The notes beneath the pieces are model-generated. The model saw only the letters and a program-made list of their open reading frames with translations, was not told where the DNA came from and did no database searches. Below, piece after piece: positions 34,990 to 47,051 of a stretch of 64,000 bases of DNA. Every line of letters begins with the position of its first letter. Position 1 is the first letter of the stretch. Source of the DNA: Bromus sterilis (Eukaryota; Streptophyta; Magnoliopsida; Poales; Poaceae); NCBI GenBank assembly GCA_950022295.1, contig OX465595.1:426616270-426680269 (forward strand). Direction: 5' to 3'. Both the position numbers and the translations under genes were made by a program.

Positions 34990-37367
34990 TAGAGTACGAT
35001 CACCATGTTCAGGCATATCAACAATATTGAAGTGTCCAAGCATTGTAATTTGTGAAACAACTTTCACAAGTCTTTATGCCTAAGACTAACTCAAAACATC
35101 TGTCACTTTTTCAGATCATAGAGACTTGTCTTTCTTGTTAATTTAATATCCGTCTTTACTCTGAAATCCCTTTTGATCATATCAAATTATTCCAGACGTA
35201 TGTTTCATTAGTGAATACACATATTCATCTAAGTCCACATACGAAGTTCACGAAATAATGAAATTCACTACTTGCTGATATACGATACATCACAATGTAT
35301 GATATACAACAATCAGTACACACTCGGTTTTACCAGAACGCGAGGTTTTAGTCATATCACCTAAAGAGGCATGGTTTGCATGTGTCAAGAGATCAAGTAT
35401 CTCAAAAAATCATCATACCATTCATGACTTAAACTGTAGTGTCATTATTAAGTCTGGATAATTCTTGCTATTACAATATTTCTTATAAATGATCAAATTA
35501 CTATCATCAATATAAGAATAACTCATTCATAACCGTAATGTGACCATAAAAAATATCATTCATAAAAGGAGAACAACTGACTTTTTACTCACTAATATGA
35601 ATAATTGTCTTTGCAAGATGCAAGACACACTAATATAGTTCACATTCAAACAATCATAAATTTATTCATATATTAATCAAATGATAGATGTAGAGGGAGA
35701 GTTTTGTCGACCATCAACTATCTTGATTGCCTTCAGCACACATTTTCACCTCATCCCTTCTAAGACACTCTCAAGAAGTGAGTCCAAGCACACATTGATC
35801 AACCACAATCAGTGTTTTGTGGGGAAAGACATTTATAACTTGTATATCAAATATACGTTCTCCGTCAATGACCATTCCTGCATTGGTTCTACTTAATGAT
35901 AGGTGAACAGTTCTCCTTCATGACATAGCCTAGACATGGTGTTTGTAGCTGGGAGGAAGCGGATGCCACTTCCCAGTTATCGCAAAATCACCAGTCATTC
36001 AGTAGTCCAAGTTGTACACAAAGTGTTCATGTATCTCATACAGTTTCCAAGCGACTTTTTCAGCAGGTTGTTCCTTCCACCATGGTTGAAAGAAACCCCG
36101 TCCATATACTCATATTCCATTACTCTGATTTGTGACCTAGTGCTTTCAAGTTCACCTAGCACGTCATACATGTTGGTTAACATGCATTCACAATTCAGAT
36201 TCATAGAATGAAGTATGGTGTATTGGACAGTCATTCATAAGTGACGGTGAGTACGATACTCATCATCATCTTCCTTAATTACGGAGTTATCAGGTGTATC
36301 TCCTAGCAGTTCGTATTACGTTTAGTAAGTCATTACTAACGAGTATGTCTCTGACGGTGTTGGTACACATTAATGAAGTAAGACACATCTACCTTAAGTT
36401 CTTCATAACGCTAAAGAGACTTAGTGATTAAGTTCATAATATGTGGAGTTCAATTTTAATTAATTCTAAAACTCCCACTTAGTACAACATCTCTGAAATT
36501 TACTAAGTGATTACACAATCCTCGAACACCATACCTCCCCCGATCTTCACGGCATCAGTATGTTGTTTAAGGTAGGCCATCATGCCAATCACATCATCTA
36601 TGTGACTCGTGCTCGATCTTTCGATATTTTGTGTTCCAAGCCCGCGTCTACATGCATCAAGTCAGCCAATCCAACCTTAATTTTAGCTGTTCGGCAAGGC
36701 CATATCTGCATATGCCAGACTTGCCGAACCCAACCTCATTTGAATGCCATTTAATATGTGTGACACCCGGTATGTACGGAATGTCGGCCATATGGTAGAT
36801 CCTTCCAGGCGGTTCCCATTAAGGGAGAACACAATGTTGGTATTGTGAGAGATTATCCTATTTATGCTACCGTCGTTATATCTAGCATATTAGCAAAACA
36901 TGATGTAACAATAAATCATACATGCTATGATTTCCCCGACATGCAAATTAAAGTTGAAAACGCCTTTCTACTTTATCCTTTTGCAAGTTTTACATGGCTG
37001 CTAGGGGTTTCGAGAAAAGAACTGTGTCTATCCTACGAAAACAAGCCACAACACCAATCCCGCAATTGTCTCCATTACACCCCTTTCAGGGCCCTCCGTT
37101 GCAAACGTCTTCGCAAAGCTAATGTTAGAGAGATAGACATCCCCCATCCACTTATATGGTAGAAGCCATATGTCAAGCGTGGAACCAGTCTCGCGTAAAC
37201 GCGTAAGGTCGGTCGGGGCCTCTTCATCAGGACATTGCCGCAATGCTAAACGAGTACACGTGGGAGGGTAACAGTTGGAGAATTGATGCCCACATACTAG
37301 ATGTGTTCTATCCGTACAATACATCTACGCACAGCCTTGCTCTGATACCACTGTTGGGTTTGATGAC
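34990..37367 (-). mobile_element. Unclassified retroelement internal region (copia-like or LARD), minus
   Basis: AT-rich and without a long ORF. At 37339-37350 the minus strand reads TGGTATCAGAGC, the initiator-Met tRNA primer site used by many copia and LARD elements. It is preceded on that strand by an LTR terminus (plus strand TGTTGGGTT from 37352). Only 16 bp of that LTR remain before e3 begins at 37368, so e3 appears to have inserted just inside it. No gag or pol domain was recognised between 34990 and 37338. Confidence 0.5.
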
Positions 37368-39855
37368 TGATACGTCCAAAACATATCTATAATTTCTGCT
37401 TGCTCCATGCCTCTTTTGTGTGATATTGCTATGATATTGATGAACTTCCATACACTTTTGATCATATTTGGACTAATCTATTAACTCAGTGCACCCCAGT
37501 GCCAGTTCCTGTTTTCTGCTGTTTTTCTATTTCAGGTTTCCCCCTTATTAAAAGTACCAGAAAAATCCGGAAAAAATATAGGAAAAATCAGCGTACCGGA
37601 AGCTTCGCGAAGAGCCCAGGAGGGGCCAGAGGGGAGCCAGGGGGCCATGCGGCCAGAGGGCGTGGCCAGGCCCCTGGCCGTGCCAGGGGGGCGCCTGGAG
37701 CCCCTGGCCCACCTCTGGCTGCCCCCTTTCGCCTGTTTATTCCCCGTGACGAGAAACCCTCGGAGACAGAACTCTTTTTCGCGATCTCTCCTCTGTTCCG
37801 CCGCCGCCGCGCTTCCAAGATTGGGAGCACCAGAAGACCTCTTCCCGGCAACCTGCCGGAGGGAGGAATCACCTCCGGGAGCTTCTCCACCATCATGGAT
37901 GCTTCCCGGATGAACCATGAGTAGTCCACCTTGGACCATGGGTCCATGATCAGTAGCTATGTGATGTTCTCCTCCCCTCTTTGTTCTTCATGGATTAGAC
38001 CTCATGAGCTGCCCTACATGATCGAGGCACATATGTAATCTTTTTGTTGTTGCTATGTTGAGTTTGCTGGGATCCAATGGATTATGAGATTATGTTCAGA
38101 TTGTGATTGAGTTATATATTTGATTCTCTTCTTTTATATTTATGTTCTTGAGTAACTCTTGCATGTTCTCCGTTGCTGTTTATTGCTTTGGCAAAGTAGT
38201 AGGTAGTGACTCCAAGAGGGAGCATTATGCATGATTGTGGGTTCATGCCCCCCGATGACTAGCTTGAGTGACAGAAACATGAGTCTAGGGGATGTGCTGT
38301 TGCCACAAGGGGGAAAACAACGGTGCTTGTACTTGCGGGTGCAAGGATTGTTTACTTTACGCAAAGTTCTTTAATGCAGTTGTCCGTTGCTTTGAGTTTA
38401 CACTTTGGGTGGGATTCGCAACTTAGTACCAGCGAGATGTTCTGGATAGATATCTCAAGGTGGATGATTAGTGGGTAGATGCAGATGGATTTCGGTCTAC
38501 TTGTCTTGGCGTACCGCCCGTGCTTTTGAGCCTCTTCCTTTCTGTTTTGCATAATTAGCATTGGTTTGAGCACATAATCCTGTCAATTGCCCAGCTGTAA
38601 TTTGTTTACCTCGTGTGGCTATTTTATCGTCTTTTGGGAGAGAGACATCACTAAGTGAATATCATGGGACCCCGGTCCATATTACCACCACTGTTTACAA
38701 TATCAATTTACTTTCAGTATTTACTTTTCCGTTTCTATCACTATCTATCATTATTATCCCGTGCGTTTTATCCTTTGTAAACAACAAGACCGGAGGAATT
38801 GACAACTCCTCTGTACTCGTTGGGAAGCGAAGTTATCTATATGTGTGCAGGTCCAAGTGAAGTTAGAAACCTCAGTTGTAAACGGCGCCATTGTTTACTT
38901 CACCACCTACTTGTTGACGTTGGATTCCTACTAGAGACAATCTAAACCTTAGCATCTTCGCTAAGGGAAATTTGCCGCTATCTACATCTCACCTTCCACT
39001 TGGGGTAACCAACGAGGGCGAGAAGTTATCTCGTGTATCAATGAAATTTCTGGCGCCGTTGCCGGGGACTCCACTCTTCAAGATAGGGGAGTTGCACACC
39101 ACCTTTTATCTTTGCTTTTTAGTCTTGTTAGTTTACCTTTCAGTTTTTGCTCTAGTGTCTTTTATCAAAAATAAAAAAATAGTTATCTTGCTTGCTGTTG
39201 CTATGGGTTCCTCTGAGAACACCAAGTTGTGTGACTTCACTAGTCACAACAACAGTGACTTTATCTGCACTCCTATTGCTACACCTGCTACTTTAGCACC
39301 TTCTTATGAGATTAAACCTGCTTTGCTGAACCTTGTTATGAAAGATCAATTATCTGGTGCTAGAGATGCTGCTGCTCTGCATTTAAATAATTTTATTGAG
39401 CTTTGTGATATGCAAAAGTACAAGGAAGTAGATGGTGATATTGTTAAGCTTAAGATTTTTCCTTTCTCCTTGAGGGATGAAGCTAAAATCTTGTTTCAAT
39501 CGTTGCCTAAGAATAACATAGACTCTTGGGACAAGTGCAAGGATGCTTTTATCGGGAAGTACTACCCCCCTGCTAAGATTATCCAGTTGAGGAGCTTTAT
39601 TATGAATTTTAAACAATTGGATAATGAACACATTGCCCAAGCTTGGCAACACATGAAATCTCTTTGGTAGCAATCCTAGACCGTTCCCCTCCAACAACTA
39701 TGGGAACAACAACACTTATCCTAGAACCAAAAACTCAACTTCTGAATTAGAGAGTATGCTTAAAGACTTTATCACTACCCAAAAGACCTTCAACAAGAGT
39801 GTAGAAGAAAAACTAGATAAACTAGATACCCTCTCGTCGAAGGTAGACAATTGCT
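37368..39855 (+). mobile_element. LTR retrotransposon e3, 5' LTR plus truncated gag
   Basis: LTR 37368-39040 (1673 bp, TGATACGTCC..GTGTATCA), then PBS TGGCGCCGTTGCCGGGGA at 39051-39068, leader and gag. The sequence stops inside gag at about 39850, where an oppositely oriented LTR (e2) begins. The rest of e3, including its 3' LTR, is absent from the window. Confidence 0.88.
39203..39845 (+). pseudogene. gag of e3, internally deleted and frameshifted
   Basis: ATG at 39203 opens a 155-codon frame with gag features YYPPAKIIQLRSFIMNFKQL and LDNEHIAQAW, ending at TAG 39668-39670. The following sequence encodes, in another frame, SNPRPFPSNNYG and TSELESMLKDFITTQK, which in e2 lie about 140 codons further on. 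A roughly 0.4-kb internal deletion with frame loss explains this. Confidence 0.8.
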
Positions 39856-41468
39856 TGATGCGCGAGGTGATGATGATTTCTCTCCCTTCGTTGGTAAACC
39901 CCAAGAGGAAGGTATGATGTAGCACAGCAGAAAATTTCCCTCAGTAAAGATACCAAGGTTTGTCTCCAGTAGGACTCCGGAGATGATAAGTAGGTGTCAG
40001 CGGCGCAACTGACGCGGACCTGTACACAGACACAAATAACTTTGTTCCCAACGAAGTTCGGAGAGGTTGTCAATCTCTCCGGTCTTGTTGTTCACAAAGT
40101 ATCAAACGCAAGGGATAATGATAGCAACTGAAAGTAAAAGCAGAAAAGTAAATGAGTGTGGAAACAGTGATGAGGATATGGACCGGGATACGTGATGTTC
40201 ACTAGTGATGTCTCTCTCCCAAAAGACGATAAAACTGCTATGCGAGGTGAACAAATTACAGAAGGGCAATTGACAGGATTATGAACGCACCGCAATGCTA
40301 ACTATGCTACAAAAGAAAGGAAGAGGCTCAAAAGCATGGGCAGAACGCCAAAATAAGTAGACCGAAATCCAACTGCATCTACTACTAATCATCCACCTTG
40401 AGATATCTATCCAGAACATCTCGCTGGTATTAAGTTGCGAGCCCCACCCAAAGTGTAAACCCAAAGCAACGGACAACTGCATTAGAAAGCACTTTGCGTA
40501 AAGTAAACAATCCTTGCAACCGCGGTTACAAGCACCGTTGTTTTACCCCTTGTGGCAACAACACATCCCCTAGACTCATGTTTCTGTCACTCAAGCGTGT
40601 CATCAGGGGGCATGAACCCACAATCGAGCATAACGTTCCCTCTTGGGGTTACTACCTACTACTTGGCCAAAGCAATAAACAGCAACGGAGAACATGCAAG
40701 AATTACTTAAGAACAAAAATATAAAAGATAAGAACCAAATATATTACTCTATCACAATCTGAACATAATCTCATAATCCATCAGATCCCATCAAACTCAG
40801 CATAGCAACAGTAGAAAGATTACAAAAGTGCCTCGATCATGTAGGGCAGCTCACGAGGTCTAAACCATGAAGAACAAAGAGGGGAGGAGAACATCACATA
40901 GCTACTGATAACGGACCCATGGTCCAAAGGAAACTACTCACGACACATCCGGGAAGCATCCATGGTGGAGAGGAGACTCCCGGAGGTCGGCCCTCCCTCC
41001 GACAGGGTGCCGGGAAGAGGTCTGCTGGTGCTCCCGATCTCGGAAGCGCGGCGGCGGTGGAACAGAGGCGAGATCGCGAAAAAGGGTTCTTCTCCGAGGG
41101 TTTCTCGTCACGGAGAATATATAGGCGAAGGGGGGCAGCCAGGGGTCTAGGCGCCCCCCTGGCGCGGCCAGCCCCTAGGGTGCCTGGGCCCCTGGTGGTG
41201 GCCCTCTGGCCCCACTCAGGTTCTTCCGGAAGGTTCTTCTGCGCTGATTTTTTATCTGATTTTTCCCGAATTTTTGGAGCACTTTTTATACGGGGGAAAA
41301 CTGAAATAGAAAAACAACAGAAAACAGGAACTGGCACTGTGGTGCACTGAGTTAATAGGTTAGTCCAAATATGATCAAAAGTGTATGAAAGTGTATCTAG
41401 ATCATAGCAATATCACACAATACATGCATGGAGCAAGCATAAATTATAGATACGTTTTGGACGTATCA
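39856..41468 (-). repeat. 3' LTR of e2
   Basis: Plus-strand ends TGATGCGCGAGG and GGACGTATCA are the LTR termini in reverse (one change in the first). The PPT, plus strand ACATCCCCAAGCTT, follows at 41469. It includes a TATATTCTCC box and a GC-rich leader segment on the element strand. Confidence 0.9.
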
Positions 41469-44287
41469 ACATCCCCAAGCTTAATTCCTGCTCGTCCTCG
41501 AGTAGGTAAATGATAACAACATAATTTCTGTGGTGACATGCTAGCAACCATATAAGAACTTTGAAAAGTAAAGCAATCAAGGTTAGAGATCCAATTCAAG
41601 TCATAACATGCAAGAGTCTATATTAGCATTGAAAAAAGTAACAAAAGAACATTAGGTGCAAGAGCTCTCGCTGTCCGTGACTCGAATGTCTCCAAATGGT
41701 GTTTGCGTGCAAGAAGGGGGATAGGGAATACGAGAAAAATATTTATTTGTAGAGAACTCAATCTACTAAAGTTTCACACTTGGTATTTTTCTGGAATCTT
41801 ATCTTGACTCATCCCCAGACCACTAGCCAGGTACAAGTCAATTTGATCGACTCCTTTTTCAGTATTTTGAGCACTCATGCAATGGATGAGCGTAAGCACG
41901 AGAGTTGACACTTAGGTTGGGAAAGAGAGAAGTACGGAGGAGGAGGAAGACAAAAAAGAATGAGAAAGGCTCACATCAATGAGGACAACCATAGGCAAGA
42001 GATACCAAATGATAGATATGATGTGAGGAGTAGGGATTGCCATGCAACGGATGCACATATGAGCTAGGAAGCTCTCCAATGAAACTAGTGGGGGTGCATC
42101 TAACTTGCTCGCTCATGAAGACCTAGAGCTCGTTTGAGGAGGCTCATCCTTGGAATATGCAAGCCAAGTTCTATAGTGTGAAGGTCCCCACATAGCTATA
42201 TTCATAATGATCATCTCTATGGATTACAAGGATATAAAGGGAGTACTAGTGTGGATATCTCAAAAGGATAGTAGTGTTTCCCCTTTCTCTCTTTTTATTT
42301 CTTTTTCTCTTTTTTCTATTTTTTTGTATTTTTTTGTGGCCTCAATGGCTCTTTCTATGTAACTCTCATTTGTCCTCTTTGGGATCTTTTATTGTGTCCA
42401 CTTTGGGATCTTTTCCTCACTTAAGGGCGACACTCTATTTTACAAGAAGGTATAGGAAATCTTTCACACTTTACAAGGTACTCAAAATCATAAAGAAGAT
42501 GTAACTATCATGATGTATGCAATGTATGTCGCTGCCAGTGTAGCAGGAACATGTATGACATGAAGATCAAGTCATGAAGAGGTGGATGTTGCATGGCAAT
42601 ATATCTCGGAAAGGCTATGGAAATGCCTTGATAGGTAGGTATGGTGGCTGTTTTGAGGAAAGATATAAGGAGGCTTATGATGACAGAGCGTATCATGCCA
42701 AGGGTTTGGATGTACCGGCGAAGGTGGACACCAACTCTCGGAGTGAGAAGAAGGCAATGCACGGCACGGGAGAGGCTAGCAAAATATGGGAAGGTGGAAG
42801 TGTCAACTTTCAATACTTACATTAGTCCGAAGAACTCATGCACTTATTATCAGCAACTCTCAATCTAATAAGGAGGTTCACAAAGAGACAAGTACCCCGA
42901 GGAGGAGTGTATGGGGGTTTGGTTATCCTTGCGCATCCTCGACTCATGGTACGTGAGTGTACTCTAATATTCGATCCCTCCAAAGATTAGTGAATCATCT
43001 AGTAGTTTAGAGTTCTCAACTAGTTTTTGTAGGTTTTGAAAATACACACGGATTGCCCAAAATACGACACCTATCACTAATAGGCTAAAGCTCTTGACAC
43101 CAAAAGTTCAGACATTACTCACATCAATACCTCAAAACTATTGCAAGTTACTACTAGAACTAAATAGCAACCTCAATTACCTACTTCCAAGACAAAACAT
43201 AACTCAGTGCAACAACCTACTCTCTTAACAAGATAAACATGAAAACTAAAGAGAGTTCCAGCAACAAACTGAACAAAAGCCAAGGCTCTTGCTAAAGACA
43301 AACTAAGACTAAAACTAAACATAAAGAACACACAACAACAAAAAGATAAGCAGGAAAAATCCTATGATGTGTTCTAGATTAGAGTGGAGCGTGTTTCTCT
43401 CCCACACAAATCAAGATGGGGTCTAACTTGTTATGACCAGCAAGCAAAACTAAAGAAAACTAAAAATAAAACCTAAGAGCGAGACGCTCCAAGCATAGCA
43501 CATAACGCATGAAGTGATAAAAATATAGTGAGACAAAGGACGAACTGATGATTGTTGATGGAGAAGGGGATGCACGGGGGCATCCCCAAGCTTAGACGCT
43601 TGAGTCTCCTTGAATATTTATTGGGGATGCATGGGGGCATCCCCAAGCTTGAGCGCTTAACACTCCTGGATCTTCTTTCATCATCTTTCCTCGCACACTT
43701 GAAAACTCCCTTCATACATAACTCATCATAAGCTGATTAGAGAGGTTAGTACTCTTAATAAAATAATTTTTCCCCACTGGATATAAAGATATTCTTGAAG
43801 AGCTACAATTTCTCAAGAGTGCCAAAAAGTTTTTTGCAAAGAAAAAGCAAGCTTAAGGTTTGCAAAAGTGAAGAGAGGCAAAACGTGGCAGAATCTGTGA
43901 AAACAGAACAACATGTAGTAGAGAATTTTTTCGGGGCACTTCTGCAACTGAAATAAAAAAACTCAGAACATACGAAAGTTTCACAATTATATAGATCATG
44001 CTGTAAAAAAAATTCAGATCAAAAAGATGTTCTGGTGATTTTATTCGAATTTTTCTGCCAAGGGACAGAATCTGTTTTCTGGACAGCATGTCACAACTTT
44101 TGCTTCCCATATCATAAGAGGCTATAACTTGGCACAAAGCTGAAAAATAAAGATACAATTATGTTGCTACAGTAGTAACAAACATCAAGACAAAACAAAA
44201 GCAAAAAGAAACCTAATTCGTTGTGGGCTGCCTCCCAAAAGCGCTTTCTTTTATGCCTTTAAGCTAGGCATGATGCAAAAAGAAGAA
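41469..44287 (-). other. Noncoding internal region of e2 with PPT and hairpins
   Basis: Colinear with 27598-30340 of e1. PPT AAGCTTGGGGATGT lies at the LTR border. GC-rich hairpins at 43566-43587 and 43623-43644 each contain GGGGATGC/GCATCCCC stems and, on the element strand, AAGCTTGGGGATG, repeating the PPT core. No ORF of note. Confidence 0.7.
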
Positions 44288-46297
44288 TCAAGTTTTATCA
44301 AGAGAAATAGAATAACTAGCCCGTTTAACGGACTCAAAAGGTAACTTGATTTTCTTTCTAGGGAAGTGTTCCATCCCTTTCTGGAGAGGGAATTGGAATT
44401 TTATATTCGCCTCTTTCATGTCAATAACCGCACCAACGGTGCGAAGAAAAGGACGTCCCAAAATAATTGGACACAAAGGTTCACACTCTATATCCATAAC
44501 AATAAAATCAACGGGAACATAGTTGTCATTGACAATGATAAGAACATCGTCGATCTTCCCCAAAGATTTCTTTACGGAAGAATCAACAAGACGAACACCA
44601 AAAGAACAAGGCTCAAAGGGCTTCAATTCAAACATATCATATATTCTTTTGGGCATAACGGAGGTACTAGCTCCAACATCGCATAAAGCATAGCAAGAGA
44701 AGTTATTTAATTTAATTTTGATCATAGGGTCCCAACCATAATCTAGCTTCCTAGGTATGGAGGCTTATACTCTAAGCTTCTCCTCCCTAGCTTTGATGAG
44801 AGCATTTGTGATATGCTCCGTGAAGGCAAGATTAAGCGTGCTAGTGTGGGGGTCTCTAGACATTTTGTGTAGCAAGCTAATAACTTCTGAGAGGGTGCAA
44901 CTATCAAAATCAATATCACTACTATCAAAGGTGGTAGTAGTGTTGTCTAGGCTCACTTGTTTGAAACCCTCTATGTTCATAGGAGTTTCTTCATCTTCGG
45001 TTGAGGTATTAGCATCACCATTAATAGGTCCAACGGGACTAGGAGTGCATTGGGTGCTAATAGTTTGGGTGTCCTCAACAATTTGGATAGTGGCAACTGT
45101 GTGGTGTGTAGGAAGGCTCTTAATTCTATCCTCTTCCTCCTTTTCTCTAGCCCACCTTTCTTTAAGTTTAGCCATCATCCTAATATTTTCATTAATTTGC
45201 AACTGGATAGCATTAATAGGAGTGGCCTTATTCTCCTCAAGGGGAGAGGTTCTAATTTTAAGCATCTCAATATCAAGGGCTAAGCTTTCTACCTTCAAAG
45301 AGAGATTATCTAATTTAGCTAATTTCTCCTCTACATTCTTATTGAAGGATTTTTGGGTAGTGATAAAATCTCTAAGCATGTCTTCTAATTCTGAAGAGGG
45401 GTTCTTGTTGCTAGGGTAGGTGCTGTTGTTCCCATAGTTGGATGGAAACGGTCTAGGATTGTTAGCAAAATTACCCCTATAAGCATTGTTGTTGAAGTTG
45501 TTTCTAGCAATAAAGTTCAAATTTACTCGTTCTTGGGCAACCAAAGAATTTAAAGGAACATCACGAGGATCAATAGAGGGTTGCTTGGTAAGTAGAGACA
45601 TAATTAAATCAACTTTTTCATTGAGGGAGGTAATTTCCTCGACAGAGTTTACCTTCCTACCTGTTGGAGCGCGTTCGGTGTGCCATTGGGAATAATTGGT
45701 CATCATCTCATCGAGAAGCTTCGTGGCAGCACCAAGTGTAGTTGACATAAAGGTTCCTCCCGCGGCCGAATCTAACAGATTCCGCGAGGTAAAGTTCAAG
45801 CCTGCATAAAAAGTCTGGATAACCATCCAGGTAGTCAAACCATGTGTAGGGCATTTCTTAACAAGAGATTTCATTCGTTCCCAAGCTTGGGAAACGTGTT
45901 CATTATCCAATTGCTTAAAATTCATAATATTACTCCTTAATTGGATAATTTTAGCAGGTGGGTAGTACTTCCCTATAAAAGCATCTTTGCACTTATCCCA
46001 AGAATCTATGTTATTCCTAGGCAAAGATTGAAACCAGATTTTAGCTTTTCCCCTTAAAGAGAAAGGAAAGAGCTTGAGCTTAACAATATCACCTTCTACT
46101 TCTTTATACTTTTGCATATCACATAATTCAACAAAATTGTTCAAGTGTAAAGCAGCATCATCTCCAACACCAGAGAATTGATCTCTCATAACAAGGTTTA
46201 GCAAGGCAGGTTTAATTTCATAAGAGGTAGCTGAAGTGGCAGGTGTGGCAATGGGGGTGCAGATAAAGTCTTGGTTGTTGTGACTAGTGAAGTCACA
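44288..46297 (-). pseudogene. gag-protease polyprotein of e2, one in-frame stop
   Basis: The frame from 46297 to 44768 is gag: CDFTSHNNQDF at the start, KAKIWFQSLPRNNIDSW and YYPPAKIIQLRSNIMNF in the core, an Asn-rich stretch (FARNNFNNN-like), and a coiled-coil-like Lys/Leu/Glu region. A TAA at 44767-44765 stops it. The same frame continues at once to the retropepsin-like domain 44725-44288, with active site CDVGASTSVMP and the C-terminal ILGRPFLRTV. The frame ends after protease without pol. The ATG at 46354 lies in flanking DNA, so the first ~15 codons of the open frame are not gag. A functional parent probably made one gag-protease protein. Confidence 0.8.
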
Positions 46298-47051
46298 ATT
46301 AACAAATGTTGAGATTGATGAAGTCGTCATAGACATCTCGTACTTGATGGGCACACCATGTCACTTGCGGCAAGTCTACTGAACTTAGATGAACAAGTTT
46401 CAACACAAGGATCTCTATTAAATAGTCCCTTATTTTTATTGGTTATCATCAATTTTCTGCTATATTCAACAAAGTATTGTTTTCTTAGCGCAACGAGCTT
46501 CATCAACCACAACAAGAGCCTAAGAATGCACCTTTTTTAAACTTGTTCCTACAAAAATCTTCCATGTTTGTGGTGCTTCACACATTATCAATGACAACAT
46601 CTGCACGATCCATAATGGGTTCACTCATTATGTAAAATGGAGCCTATACCCCTGGGATGTGGCTAGGGTGATAACACATAAGGCAATTACTGTTGTGAAG
46701 GTGAAAACATAAATCAGGAGGCAACGTGCACTGAATTGGATGGAAGAGAATAAGAGAAGCATGCCAATAAAGTGGAGCAATGACGAGATAGAGCCTGAGA
46801 GATAGAAAGAGAGAGAGAGAGAGAAAGAGAGAGAGATGATTTTAACATGGGAATAAAATACTATATCATTACAAATAATTGTTGAGAATTAGAGGATGGC
46901 CTCTTCTATGTAATGACATAACATACATCCCACTACGCTCACATTTTCCATCCGCAACACGCCAAGGTCACCATGTATGCTCTTTTCGTATTTCTTAGTC
47001 TTTCTTATCACACCTAGTCTCTTTGTTCCTCCAATCACATGCCATCGTGGA

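Larger units (their letters stand above)
39856..46307 (-). mobile_element. LTR retrotransposon e2, gag-protease only, 5' end lost
   Basis: Minus-oriented: 3' LTR 39856-41468 (1613 bp), PPT just above it, 2.8 kb noncoding, protease 44725-44288 and gag to 46297. Homology to the family stops at about 46297-46307, where the tandem promoter repeat (unit A) starts. The 5' LTR, PBS and first gag residues are therefore missing. No reverse transcriptase, RNase H or integrase is encoded anywhere, so the family depends on an autonomous partner. The gag/protease style (DVGAS active site, C-terminal ILGRPFL) resembles the Athila/Tat side of gypsy elements. Confidence 0.85.

Noticed and set aside
37339..37350. 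Possible tRNA-Met gene fragment
   Set aside because: Only the 12-nt primer-site complement is present, with no tRNA fold around it. It fits a retroelement PBS.
46308..46354. N-terminal start of e2 gag at the ATG 46354
   Set aside because: This segment belongs to promoter unit A (it matches unit B near 50195-50240). The gag frame is open into flanking DNA by chance.
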